A stretch of 64,000 nucleotides of DNA from Patiriisocius_A hiemis (lineage in GTDB: Bacteria; Bacteroidota; Bacteroidia; Flavobacteriales; Flavobacteriaceae), in assembly GCF_031846325.1 (NCBI RefSeq), contig NZ_JAVRHZ010000004.1, positions 1-64,000 of the forward strand, in the 5' to 3' direction. Of the stretch, positions 17,471 through 25,828 are shown piece after piece. The notes below the pieces were generated by a model. That model was given only the letters and a program-made list of their open reading frames with translations. It had not been told where the DNA came from and ran no database searches. The translations under genes were made by a program, and so were the position numbers. Positions within the stretch are counted from its first letter, which is position 1; every line of letters starts with the position of its first letter.

Positions 17471-18457
17471 TTAGTTATTAAGTTCTTCTACCACATTACC
17501 AGTTACTGGTTGGTCTTCTATAATAACCTGTATTTTAGTACTATCGATTACGTTTACTTCAACTTCTTCAACAGGTGCATCTGGGTCTAGCCATATTTCG
17601 CCTTCGGGTGGTTTTCCATCTGGTGGATTGCTTCCATGTAGGCTTAGTACATAACTGGCTACTTGTGCCATTTCAGATGGTTTTAGTTCAGCTCTCCAAG
17701 AGATCATACCCTTTCCAGGGCGTCCACCCTCAGAAATGGTCTTAAATACATTCTTGATACCACCACCTAAAATCCAGTGGTCATCGGTCAGGTTGGGACC
17801 TATACCACCCGCACCCGTTACCTTATGACAAGCAGCGCAGTTTCCTTCAAAAATACTCTTCCCTGAATTTAGGTCGCTTACTTCAGTAAGTAGTTGTACG
17901 GTATTTACATCGACCAAATCTTTGGCTGTTTTCTTATATTCTTCAATATCAATTTGTGCTTGTGCCACAGCTGCTTTGTATTCATCTTCCTGTGAGTAAT
18001 CCTTAAATACCTCAAAGCGTACAAGATAAATTACGGCAAAAACAATGGTAGCATAAAACCCATATACCCACCATGGTGGTAGTTTGTTGTCTAACTCATG
18101 GATACCATCGTAGTTATGGTCCATAATGATTTCCCCTTCCTGCTCAATGGGTTTTCCACCCACGAGTTTTTTGTAGGTTTTCTTGACCCATTTAAGCTGA
18201 TTTGCTTTTGCAAAAGCACGTTCTTCGTCATATTTTGTTTTTGCTTCTGGTTTTAAGGTTCGGTAAAGCATACCCTCGAGCGCTCCTATGCTTATTTCTC
18301 CGGCAATGTAAAACAGCATTATGATTCCTAAAACTGCCCAGAGCCAAGGCTGCTCGATAAATATGGATTCTTCTCCGGTTGTACCCACATAGTCAAGAAA
18401 AAAATAGCTAAAAAAACTAAAACTGATAATTCTTAAAAAAGATGCTTTACTTCTCAT
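17471..18457 (-). CDS. ccoP: cbb3 cytochrome c oxidase subunit CcoP, one-haem form
   Basis: 328 residues. Membrane spans at about 8-24 and 38-58, an N-terminal cbb3 domain, a third span at about 130-148, then one cytochrome c domain with a single haem site CAACH (207-211) and a probable Met ligand in GMISW. Proteobacterial CcoP has two haem sites; only one is present here. The C-terminus adds an acidic tail. It overlaps ccoQ by 4 bp. Confidence 0.9.
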   Translation of the reverse strand: MRSKASFLRIISFSFFSYFFLDYVGTTGEESIFIEQPWLWAVLGIIMLFYIAGEISIGALEGMLYRTLKPEAKTKYDEERAFAKANQLKWVKKTYKKLVGGKPIEQEGEIIMDHNYDGIHELDNKLPPWWVYGFYATIVFAVIYLVRFEVFKDYSQEDEYKAAVAQAQIDIEEYKKTAKDLVDVNTVQLLTEVSDLNSGKSIFEGNCAACHKVTGAGGIGPNLTDDHWILGGGIKNVFKTISEGGRPGKGMISWRAELKPSEMAQVASYVLSLHGSNPPDGKPPEGEIWLDPDAPVEEVEVNVIDSTKIQVIIEDQPVTGNVVEELNN

Positions 18458-18651
18458 AGTTCAAAAGGGTATTGGTTAGTGTTTTCATGTTCTAGCGGTA
18501 TATTGCTCACTTCCTTGATATGTGTTTTTTTGGCAGTAAAAACCCACCAGAACAGCGCCACAAAAAAAATGAAGAAGATGAGTAGGGAAATGATAGGATA
18601 GATTTCTACCCCATCAATGTTTTCAAGAGTGCCTTTTACAAATTTTAACAT
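18454..18651 (-). CDS. ccoQ: CcoQ-like small oxidase subunit
   Basis: 65 residues with one membrane span (about 18-40) ending WWVFTAKK, as in CcoQ/FixQ. It sits in the expected place between ccoNO and ccoP, 3 bp after ccoNO, and its stop overlaps the ccoP ATG (ATGA). CcoQ stabilises the oxidase complex. Confidence 0.8.
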   Translation of the reverse strand: MLKFVKGTLENIDGVEIYPIISLLIFFIFFVALFWWVFTAKKTHIKEVSNIPLEHENTNQYPFEL

Positions 18652-18654
18652 AGC

Positions 18655-20865
18655 TTATTCATTAAGATTTATTTCATTTTCGTTATCATCCTGGGGTTGT
18701 ACCTTGATATCGGTACCAAGTCTTTGTAAGTAGGCGATAAGTGCCACGACCTCACGATTGCGCATTTCAACAAAATCCTCTCCATTCTCTTGTGCATATT
18801 TCTTGTCTGCTTCGTAGGTTTTAGCAAAGTCTGGGTCTGAATAAAGATTTTTCTCTATTTGTGTTCCTTGCTCATCCATCCATTGTTGTGATCGTTCTAT
18901 CTCCTCCATTGTGTAGGGAACACCAAGGGTTACCATTGCTTCCATTTTATCTCTGGTCTGTGACTTGTCTAACTTGTTATTGATGAGCCATTTATAGGAT
19001 GGCATAATAGAACCTGAAGATGTGCTCTGCGGATCGTAAAAGTGGTTTAGATGCCAGTTATCACTATATTTTTGTCCTACTCTATGCAAGTCAGGACCAG
19101 TGCGTTTACTACCCCATAAGAAAGGGTGGTCGTACACATATTCCCCTGCTTTTGAATATTCTCCATAACGTTCTACCTCACTACGGAAAGGCCGAACCAT
19201 TTGTGAGTGACAACTCACACAACCTTCACGAATGTAAATATCCCGACCTTCCAGTTCCAAAGGTGTATATGGTTTGACACTAGATATTACTGGTACATAA
19301 TCATCTACAATTAATGAAGGTATGATTTGGACCATTCCGCCTATCAAAATAGCAACGGTCGCATATATAGTAAGTCTTACGGGACGACGCTCCAGCCAAG
19401 TGTGCCAGCCCTCTTTAACAGTTCTCTTTTTAGTCACTCGTGTGAGTGGTGCAGCTTCTGCAAGTTCATCGGTTACCTTACTTCCAGAGCGAGCTGTTTT
19501 ATAAGCATTGTATACCCCTATACAAGCACCTATAATGTAGAGAGTTCCACCAATAGCTCGCATCCAATACATTGGGATGATTTCGCTAACGGTCTCTAAG
19601 AAGTTACCGTATACCAAGGTTCCATCTGGATTGAATTGTTTCCACATAAAGGCTTGTACAAATCCAGCAACGTACATAGGCAAAGCGTACATAATAATAC
19701 CGAGTGTACCTATCCAGAAGTGTACATTTGCCAGTTTGTTTGACCATAGCTTTGTCTTAAACAATTTTGGCACCAGCCAGTACACCATACCGAAGGTTAA
19801 GAATCCGTTCCAAGCCAATGCACCTACGTGAACATGTGCAATTATCCAGTCAGTAAAGTGAGCGATAGCATTTACGTTTTTAAGCGAAAGCATTGGCCCT
19901 TCAAAGGTTGCCATTCCATAGCCAGTAATTGCTACTACCATGAATTTTAAAACTGGGTCTGTTCTTACTTTATCCCAAGCTCCGCGAAGTGTCAATAATC
20001 CGTTTATCATTCCACCCCAAGAAGGAGCAATTAGCATTACGGAAAATGCAACTCCAAGACTTTGCGCCCAGCCAGGTAGTGCTGTGTACAGCAAGTGGTG
20101 CGGTCCCGCCCATATATAGATAAAAATCAATGACCAGAAATGGATGATGGACAATCGATAAGAATAGACGGGTCTGTTGGCCGCTTTTGGCACAAAGTAA
20201 TACATTAGCCCCAAGAATGGTGTTGTTAAGAAAAATGCCACAGCATTATGCCCGTACCACCATTGTACCAATGCATCCTGAACTCCTGCATAAGCAGAAT
20301 AACTTTTAAGAGCGCTGATAGGCAGCTCCATACTATTAAAGATATGCAATACTGCTACAGTAACAAATGTGGCAATATAAAACCATATAGCTACGTATAA
20401 ATGACGCTGTCTTCTCTTCAATATCGTACCAATAAGGTTAGCACCAAAAGCTACCCAAACCAAAGCAATGGCAATATCAAACGGCCATTCCAATTCTGCA
20501 TATTCTTTGGTGGTAGTATATCCTAGAGGAAGTGTAATCGCTGCTCCAACAATAATGAGCTGCCAACCCCAAAAATTAAAGTTGCTCAACCAGTCCTTCC
20601 ACATCCTAGCCTTAAGAAGTCGCTGAGAAGAATAATAGACTCCTGCAAATATCGCATTCCCTACAAAGGCAAAGATTACCGCATTTGTATGCAATGGTCG
20701 CAATCGACCGAAACTTAACCAGGAAATACCGTCGGTCAAGTTGGGGAACAAAAACATAAATGCGAGTAAAAGTCCCACACTCATCCCTATGATACCCCAG
20801 AATAGTGTTGCAATTACAAACTTGCGAACGATTTTATTATCGTAATAAAACTTTTCTAATTCCAT
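18655..20865 (-). CDS. ccoN: fused CcoN-CcoO subunit of cbb3 cytochrome oxidase
   Basis: 736 residues. Residues 1 to about 480 are the CcoN haem-copper core, with conserved His in HTNAVIFAFVGN, WWYGHNAV, IWAGPHHLLYTALP and HVHVGALAWNG. After a linker, a membrane anchor (about 500) leads to a CcoO cytochrome c domain with haem site CVSCH (550-554) and SQMVRPFRSEVERYG. The fused CcoN-CcoO form is usual in Bacteroidota. It reduces oxygen with high affinity at the inner membrane. It starts 3 bp after ccoS. Confidence 0.97.
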   Translation of the reverse strand: MELEKFYYDNKIVRKFVIATLFWGIIGMSVGLLLAFMFLFPNLTDGISWLSFGRLRPLHTNAVIFAFVGNAIFAGVYYSSQRLLKARMWKDWLSNFNFWGWQLIIVGAAITLPLGYTTTKEYAELEWPFDIAIALVWVAFGANLIGTILKRRQRHLYVAIWFYIATFVTVAVLHIFNSMELPISALKSYSAYAGVQDALVQWWYGHNAVAFFLTTPFLGLMYYFVPKAANRPVYSYRLSIIHFWSLIFIYIWAGPHHLLYTALPGWAQSLGVAFSVMLIAPSWGGMINGLLTLRGAWDKVRTDPVLKFMVVAITGYGMATFEGPMLSLKNVNAIAHFTDWIIAHVHVGALAWNGFLTFGMVYWLVPKLFKTKLWSNKLANVHFWIGTLGIIMYALPMYVAGFVQAFMWKQFNPDGTLVYGNFLETVSEIIPMYWMRAIGGTLYIIGACIGVYNAYKTARSGSKVTDELAEAAPLTRVTKKRTVKEGWHTWLERRPVRLTIYATVAILIGGMVQIIPSLIVDDYVPVISSVKPYTPLELEGRDIYIREGCVSCHSQMVRPFRSEVERYGEYSKAGEYVYDHPFLWGSKRTGPDLHRVGQKYSDNWHLNHFYDPQSTSSGSIMPSYKWLINNKLDKSQTRDKMEAMVTLGVPYTMEEIERSQQWMDEQGTQIEKNLYSDPDFAKTYEADKKYAQENGEDFVEMRNREVVALIAYLQRLGTDIKVQPQDDNENEINLNE

Positions 20866-20868
20866 AAT

Positions 20869-21078
20869 TTATACGTGTTGTTCTTGATTTTCTGTTGATT
20901 GGTTTTTTCTTTGTTTCTTAGTCTTCTTTTCGGTAACGAGTTCATCATCAAAAAGCATTCGAACCGATGGGGTGTACACATCATCATATTGTCCTTTCTT
21001 TACAGAAACCACAAAGGCGATAAAGAAGCCCACGGCCACAACCAAACTTATTGCAAGAAGCATATAGATGATACTCAT
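20869..21078 (-). CDS. ccoS: cbb3 oxidase maturation protein CcoS
   Basis: 69 residues: one N-terminal membrane span (MSIIYMLLAISLVVAVGFFI) and the CcoS signature GQYDDVYTPSVRMLFDDE. CcoS is needed to insert haem and copper into the oxidase. It is the first gene of the cco operon, directly behind the Fnr-type promoter. Confidence 0.92.
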   Translation of the reverse strand: MSIIYMLLAISLVVAVGFFIAFVVSVKKGQYDDVYTPSVRMLFDDELVTEKKTKKQRKNQSTENQEQHV

Positions 21079-21097
21079 ACCTATTTGAATTACGGTG

Positions 21098-21140
21098 TAA
21101 AATTATTAAGGTGCATTTGCTTAAAAGATGACTTTTGTCA
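21098..21140 (-). promoter_or_regulatory. Fnr-type box and -7-like element of the cco operon
   Basis: Read on the minus strand, TGACAAAAGTCA (21129-21140) is followed after exactly 23 bp by TAATTTTA (21098-21105), which differs from TAnnTTTG in the last base. Same geometry as the hemN promoter. Confidence 0.75.
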
Positions 21141-21167
21141 GTTTGAAAAAATAATTTTTATAGTCCC

Positions 21168-21407
21168 TCAAACCATTAAATACAATCCTATAACTCCTAC
21201 TGTTCTATGTGCTTCAACAAGAGTATCGTCTTTACCAAAATCAATTTGATTACATAATCTTTCGAGCGATTGTAGTTTTAGTTTTAGATGTTTATACTCA
21301 CTTATTAAATAATCATTCATCAGAAGACAATTTGAGCATTCGCTCAATTCATATTTCTTTTTCAACTGAACAAAAAGCTGTGCTATCTGATTGATTTCCT
21401 TTTTCAT
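21168..21407 (-). CDS. 79-residue protein coupled to ccoI
   Basis: Family not recognised. Mostly helical and charged with a central CSNC pair (about residues 24-27) and a hydrophobic C-terminus (VGVIGLYLMV). Its ATG overlaps the ccoI stop as ATGA, which argues strongly that it is real. It ends 28 bp before the Fnr-type box of the cco operon. The Cys pair could bind a metal passed on by CcoI; that is speculation. Confidence 0.7.
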   Translation of the reverse strand: MKKEINQIAQLFVQLKKKYELSECSNCLLMNDYLISEYKHLKLKLQSLERLCNQIDFGKDDTLVEAHRTVGVIGLYLMV

Positions 21408-23818
21408 TTTAATTCAATTTTAGTTTTCATATTTTTTCCAATAATATATGTGCAAATGGTGGTAAATACCACAATACTAATCGAGCTCAACGGCATTAAA
21501 ATGGCTGCAACTACAGGTGCAAGATTTCCCGTGACGGCAAATCCCAAACCAATAAGATTATAGAATAGCGAGAACATAAAAGCGTATTTTATAATGCCAA
21601 TACTCTTTCGCGAAAGCGTCATAAACTCATTTAATTGTTCTAATTTGCTGGCATCAATAATGCCATCGCAAGCGGGCGAGAATACATTGACGTCCTCTGA
21701 TACGGCAATACCCACGTTGCTCTGGGCGAGTGCACCAGCATCATTCAATCCATCGCCTACCATCATCACCTTTCTGCCCTGTTGTTGAAGGTTTTTTATA
21801 AAGTTGAGCTTGTCATCTGGCTTTTGATTAAATTTCAATAGAGAAGAATCTGGCAACTGACTTTTTAAGAATTCTCGTTCTCCATCATTATCACCAGATA
21901 GCACGACCAATTGGGCTGTTTTACCAATTTCATAAAACAACTTCTGCATACCGTCACGATAGTTGTTGTAGAATATGTAGCAGCCCTTGTATACATCATT
22001 AGTACTAATGTGCACTTGGGTATTTGAAGTTGTGGCGACTTGAGTATCGTGCCCTACAAAATTTTGACTTCCTATTTTTATGCTGGTCTCGCCATAAGTT
22101 CCTGTGATACCCTTACCAGTTTCTTCTTGAAAATCGTCGAGCGGATAGATGCCGTTATCCTGCAATAACTCATATAGGGCTCGGCTCAATGGGTGATTAG
22201 AGGCTCGTAAGGTGCTTTTGAGAATTTTTTGTTCATTTTCACTAAGTGTGATGCCTTCGTAGGTAATCAGATTTTTACTGTGGGTCGTTAGCGTTCCGGT
22301 TTTGTCAAAAACCACGGTGTCGATTTGTGCCATTTGCTCAATGACGCTACTTTCTTTTAGGTATAATTTCTTCTTACCGAAAATGCGAAGCATATTGCCT
22401 AAGGTAAAGGGTGCGGCTAGAGCAATGGCACAAGGACAGGCCACAATTAAAACCGCCGTGAACACATTAAAGGCTATACTGATATCTATAAACAACCATA
22501 TCAAAGTTGATACAATAGCAATGGCCAGAATTATAATGGTAAACCGTTTGCTTATCTGGTCTGTAAGGTTTTCAAAGGTGGTGGCCTTATTTTTACTGAA
22601 GACTTCATTGTTCCAAAGTTGCGTGAGGTAGGATTGCTCAACAGCCTTGGTCACTTCGACCTCTATGATGCCCGACTTCTGTTTTCCTCCAGCAAAAATC
22701 TTGTCACCAGATGTTTTGGAAACCGGTGCGGCTTCACCAGTTACAAAGCTGTAATCGATTAACGCATCTCCCTTTATTAAAATTCCGTCTGTAGGTATCA
22801 GCTCATTGTTACGGATGAGGATTCTGTTTCCAGGTTTTAAATCGTAAACAGGGATTTGTACTTCTTTGGTTTTCGCCTTCACGGAAGCATTGTCGTTTTT
22901 GATTAACTGTGTAACAGCAATAGGGAAGTAGGATTTATAGTCTCTTTCAAAAGATAGAAATGAATACGTTTTTTGTTGAAAGAACTTACCTAACAATAGG
23001 AAAAATACCAAGCCAGTAAGACTATCAAAAAATCCGGTACCCCAATCCATTACAATATCCAACGTAGAGCGTACAAACAATACCGAAATACCAATCGAAA
23101 TAGGTACATCTATATTTAAAATTCCAGACCGTAGGCCTTTTGAGGCTGATATAAAATAATCTCTTCCCGAATAAAAAACCACAGGAACGGCAAAGGCAAA
23201 CATCAACCAACGAAATAGGTGCTTAAACTGATCCAGCCAGAATTCGCTAACTTCAAAATATTCAGGAAAAGACAGGAACATTATGTTGCCAAATGCAAAA
23301 CCTGCAACGCCTAATTTGTAAATAAGGCTTCGGTTAATTTTCTTTTCTTTCTTGTTGAAGTCTTCAAGTGAGATATTGGGCTCATAGCCTATTCTGCTGA
23401 GCAGCAACACCAATTCCTTCAGATTTATTTCATCGGCATTATAAGTAATCCTAACTGATTTCTGTGGAAAGTTGACTTGCGCATTATTTACAGCGGGATG
23501 CAATTTGTGTAGATTTTCAAGTACCCAAATACAAGAACTACAATGAATATTTGGAATAACAAATGATACAACATGTATGTCCTGCTCGTCAAACTCCAAT
23601 AGCTGGGTGATAATGGATTTGTTATCCAGAAAATCAAACCGTCCCTCAATTTTTAAAGGCGTCTTTCCAGGTGTGGCCTGTAAGTCGTAATAATATGTGA
23701 GGTCATTCTCGTTGAGAATGTCGAATACCATTTTACAACCATTACAACAGAAATACTTTTCTTGATGCTCGATGGTGGTATCACGGCAAGGGTCGCCACA
23801 GTGATAACAGTTTTTCAT
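21404..23818 (-). CDS. ccoI: copper-translocating P-type ATPase CcoI (FixI)
   Basis: 804 residues. An N-terminal Cys-rich metal-binding domain (CYHCGDPC and CCNGC, residues 4-28), an HMA domain with CSSC (93-96), membrane spans with the transport motif ACPCAIAL, phosphorylation site DKTGTLTTH, TGEA actuator motif and MVGDGLNDAGAL hinge. CcoI exports copper for insertion into cbb3 oxidase. It has its own Fnr-type promoter and a coupled 79-residue gene downstream. Confidence 0.95.
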   Translation of the reverse strand: MKNCYHCGDPCRDTTIEHQEKYFCCNGCKMVFDILNENDLTYYYDLQATPGKTPLKIEGRFDFLDNKSIITQLLEFDEQDIHVVSFVIPNIHCSSCIWVLENLHKLHPAVNNAQVNFPQKSVRITYNADEINLKELVLLLSRIGYEPNISLEDFNKKEKKINRSLIYKLGVAGFAFGNIMFLSFPEYFEVSEFWLDQFKHLFRWLMFAFAVPVVFYSGRDYFISASKGLRSGILNIDVPISIGISVLFVRSTLDIVMDWGTGFFDSLTGLVFFLLLGKFFQQKTYSFLSFERDYKSYFPIAVTQLIKNDNASVKAKTKEVQIPVYDLKPGNRILIRNNELIPTDGILIKGDALIDYSFVTGEAAPVSKTSGDKIFAGGKQKSGIIEVEVTKAVEQSYLTQLWNNEVFSKNKATTFENLTDQISKRFTIIILAIAIVSTLIWLFIDISIAFNVFTAVLIVACPCAIALAAPFTLGNMLRIFGKKKLYLKESSVIEQMAQIDTVVFDKTGTLTTHSKNLITYEGITLSENEQKILKSTLRASNHPLSRALYELLQDNGIYPLDDFQEETGKGITGTYGETSIKIGSQNFVGHDTQVATTSNTQVHISTNDVYKGCYIFYNNYRDGMQKLFYEIGKTAQLVVLSGDNDGEREFLKSQLPDSSLLKFNQKPDDKLNFIKNLQQQGRKVMMVGDGLNDAGALAQSNVGIAVSEDVNVFSPACDGIIDASKLEQLNEFMTLSRKSIGIIKYAFMFSLFYNLIGLGFAVTGNLAPVVAAILMPLSSISIVVFTTICTYIIGKNMKTKIELK

Positions 23819-23838
23819 AATTTGCTCTATACCTGAGG

Positions 23839-23881
23839 CAAAGTTGGTAAGATTGGTCTTTAAAAAAGATGACTTTTGTCA
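23839..23881 (-). promoter_or_regulatory. Fnr-type box and -7-like element of ccoI
   Basis: On the minus strand, TGACAAAAGTCA (23870-23881), then exactly 23 bp, then CAACTTTG (23839-23846), which matches TAnnTTTG except for the first base. Confidence 0.75.
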
Positions 23882-23957
23882 GTTCGACTTAAATTCTTGT
23901 TATGAATTTTGGTCAAAATTTGGTATTTTGAAAAGAAAAAAATTATGAAACCTTCAG

Positions 23958-23971
23958 CAGTAAATTTACTG
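23958..23971. repeat. 14-bp perfect palindrome upstream of the Fnr-type gene
   Basis: CAGTAAATTTACTG is its own reverse complement. It lies about 245 bp before the regulator and 77 bp beyond the ccoI box; an operator for a different factor is possible. Confidence 0.4.
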
Positions 23972-24215
23972 GATTAAACGACACTTATATTACTAACTCT
24001 AGCCTTTGCTTAAATAAACTCCCCTTTTAGTTGAGTGTTCTATGTTACTTGCTTAGAACAAGGTTTAATTGTATGTACTGTTTGTAAAATATTGAAGATG
24101 GGCACAAAACCTGTAAAACTTTCAAGGGTTTTTATGAAGGTAGGACGAATTTAGGAAGTTAGATTAATTATCATAAAATACGGATTGAATAAAAAATCTG
24201 TTAATTTTACAATCT

Positions 24216-24917
24216 ATGAATGAACATTCAAATTCGCGGTGTGAAAATTGTATCATTAGGCAAATGAATAGTTTTAAAGCTTTAAGAAAAGAGGAGCTAA
24301 AACAAATGTCTGATAATAAAAAGACCAAAATAATCAAGAAAGGGGATGTCATTTTTAAAGAGGGCGAGCGATTGAGTGGTGTATTCTGTGTACGTAATGG
24401 TATTTCCAAGTTGTCAAAGATGAGTGACAATGGCCGTGATCAAATTGTAAAACTTGCCCAGAAGGGTGAGGTCCTTGGGCAACGATCTGTTATTGCTTCT
24501 GAAACCGCTAACCTTAGTGCTACAGCCCTTGAGGATATGGAAGTTTGTTTTATCCCGAAAAATCATATAGAAGAACCGTTACAAACCAATCCTGTTTTTA
24601 CCAACGCAGTTCTAAAGCACATGGCTCAAGATTTAAAATACGCGGACGATATTATAGTTAATATGGCTCAAAAAACAGTACGCCAACGCCTCGCTGAGGT
24701 ACTGATGTATCTGGAAGATAATTTTGGATTGGATGGAGAAGGTTATCTCTACCTTCAACTTTCACGAGCAGATATTGCCGATGTGGTTGGTACTGCTACT
24801 GAATTGCTGATAAGGACCTTAACCAAGTTCAAAAAAGAAAGTCTTGTTTCCACCTCTGGAAAACGTATAAAAATTGAAGATAAAAAAGCCCTCTACAATA
24901 TTGTGGAAGGCTTATAG
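24216..24917 (+). CDS. Crp/Fnr-family regulator, probable low-oxygen sensor
   Basis: 233 residues: cyclic-nucleotide-type sensor domain (about 20-130), dimer helix (about 131-165) and winged helix (about 175-233) with recognition helix GTATELLIRTL. Cys9, Cys12 and Cys111 match E. coli FNR Cys20, Cys23 and Cys122 in spacing; the place of Cys29 is Asn18. The Glu and Arg of the recognition helix (196, 200) match FNR Glu209 and Arg213, which suits a TGA-type half site. It sits among four promoters carrying TGAC-n4-GTCA boxes and is their likely activator. Start is the ATG at 24216, nearly leaderless if the element at 24202 is used. Confidence 0.88.
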   Translation: MNEHSNSRCENCIIRQMNSFKALRKEELKQMSDNKKTKIIKKGDVIFKEGERLSGVFCVRNGISKLSKMSDNGRDQIVKLAQKGEVLGQRSVIASETANLSATALEDMEVCFIPKNHIEEPLQTNPVFTNAVLKHMAQDLKYADDIIVNMAQKTVRQRLAEVLMYLEDNFGLDGEGYLYLQLSRADIADVVGTATELLIRTLTKFKKESLVSTSGKRIKIEDKKALYNIVEGL

Positions 24918-24923
24918 TAAATT

Positions 24924-25760
24924 CTACTGCATTTTAACAGTCAATACTGGAAGTGATGAATGGTTTACAATGTCTTCACTTATGCTTCCATTAAAGAAAT
25001 GGGATAATCCCTTTCTGCCATGTGTTGGTATGGCAATTATGTCAACACCAGACAATGACGCAAAATTAAAAACCCCTTGTTCTACTGTATAGTCTGCAAC
25101 ACGATTTACTGTCTTAATTGCATTTACTGGATTGGGATGATTCACCTTATTAAAGAAACCTAAGAGCTTCTCGTCCATTTTCTTGGTACTTATGAATTGG
25201 TCATTAGGTAGATTGACATAAAGTAATTCTATCTTTACACTCAAAAGCGTGGCGATCTCAATAATTTTGTAATATGCGGAAATAGCCTCTTCATCAAAGT
25301 TGCTTGCAAAAATCAAGCGTTTTGGCGCAAAAATGAGGTCGTTTTCTTTTATTATAAGTACTGGAGTTTCTGAACTACGTACCACCTTTTCGGCGTTACT
25401 ACCTTTAAAAATTTCTTTTAAGCCACTACTGCCACGAGAACCCATTACAATAAGTGATGCATTAATTTCCTGAGCAAAATTGTTAATACTGGTAAAATCC
25501 AACTTCTTTTGTAGCAAAGGTTCTACCAGAATATCATTTAAGAAAGGCTGCTCCAATAATTCTGAATACTTTTTTTCTGCAAGTTTGGTATGATAAACAG
25601 TTTCCTCAAGGGTGTTAGTTTTAGTTAACAATCTTTCTTCAATTCCGGCCATATGCGTAAGTACAATTTTTGCAGAAATTCGTTTAGCTATTGTTGCACC
25701 TATTTCTAAAGCTTTGCTACTTGTGCTTGTGAAATCTATAGGGATTAAAATGGTTTTCAT
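24924..25760 (-). CDS. tandem-domain universal stress protein
   Basis: 278 residues with two Usp domains (about 1-145 and 150-278). Both keep the ATP-binding glycine motif: GSRGSSGLKEIFKGS in the first and THGRKGLSHFFNGS in the second. Such proteins are commonly induced under low oxygen or growth arrest. It is monocistronic, convergent with the Fnr-type gene (6-bp gap), and has its own Fnr-type box, so it is the probable right-hand end of the cassette. Confidence 0.9.
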   Translation of the reverse strand: MKTILIPIDFTSTSSKALEIGATIAKRISAKIVLTHMAGIEERLLTKTNTLEETVYHTKLAEKKYSELLEQPFLNDILVEPLLQKKLDFTSINNFAQEINASLIVMGSRGSSGLKEIFKGSNAEKVVRSSETPVLIIKENDLIFAPKRLIFASNFDEEAISAYYKIIEIATLLSVKIELLYVNLPNDQFISTKKMDEKLLGFFNKVNHPNPVNAIKTVNRVADYTVEQGVFNFASLSGVDIIAIPTHGRKGLSHFFNGSISEDIVNHSSLPVLTVKMQ

Positions 25761-25784
25761 AGTGCTTGTTTTTAAATTTTACCA

Positions 25785-25828
25785 CAAATCTATAAGTAGA
25801 AAAATTTAAAAAAGATGATTTATGTCAG
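25785..25828 (-). promoter_or_regulatory. Fnr-type box and -7 element of the usp gene
   Basis: On the minus strand, TGACATAAATCA (25817-25828), a two-mismatch version of the box, then 24 bp, then TAGATTTG (25785-25792), a perfect TAnnTTTG. Confidence 0.65.

Larger units (their letters stand above)
23819..24215. other. 397-bp divergent intergenic region between ccoI and the Fnr-type gene
   Basis: It contains the ccoI box (23870-23881), a 14-bp perfect palindrome (23958-23971), and just before the regulator a TAATTTTA element (24202-24209) 6 bp from its ATG. No TGAC/GTCA box is found at the matching distance before the regulator. A 10-codon frame at 23944 looks fortuitous. Confidence 0.5.

Noticed and set aside
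23944..23976. 10-codon frame beginning MKPSAVNLLD between ccoI and the regulator
   Set aside because: Too short, no coupling to another gene and no leader-peptide features.
24179..24201. Autoregulatory Fnr-type box before the regulator
   Set aside because: At the expected distance from TAATTTTA the sequence does not match TGAC-n4-GTCA.
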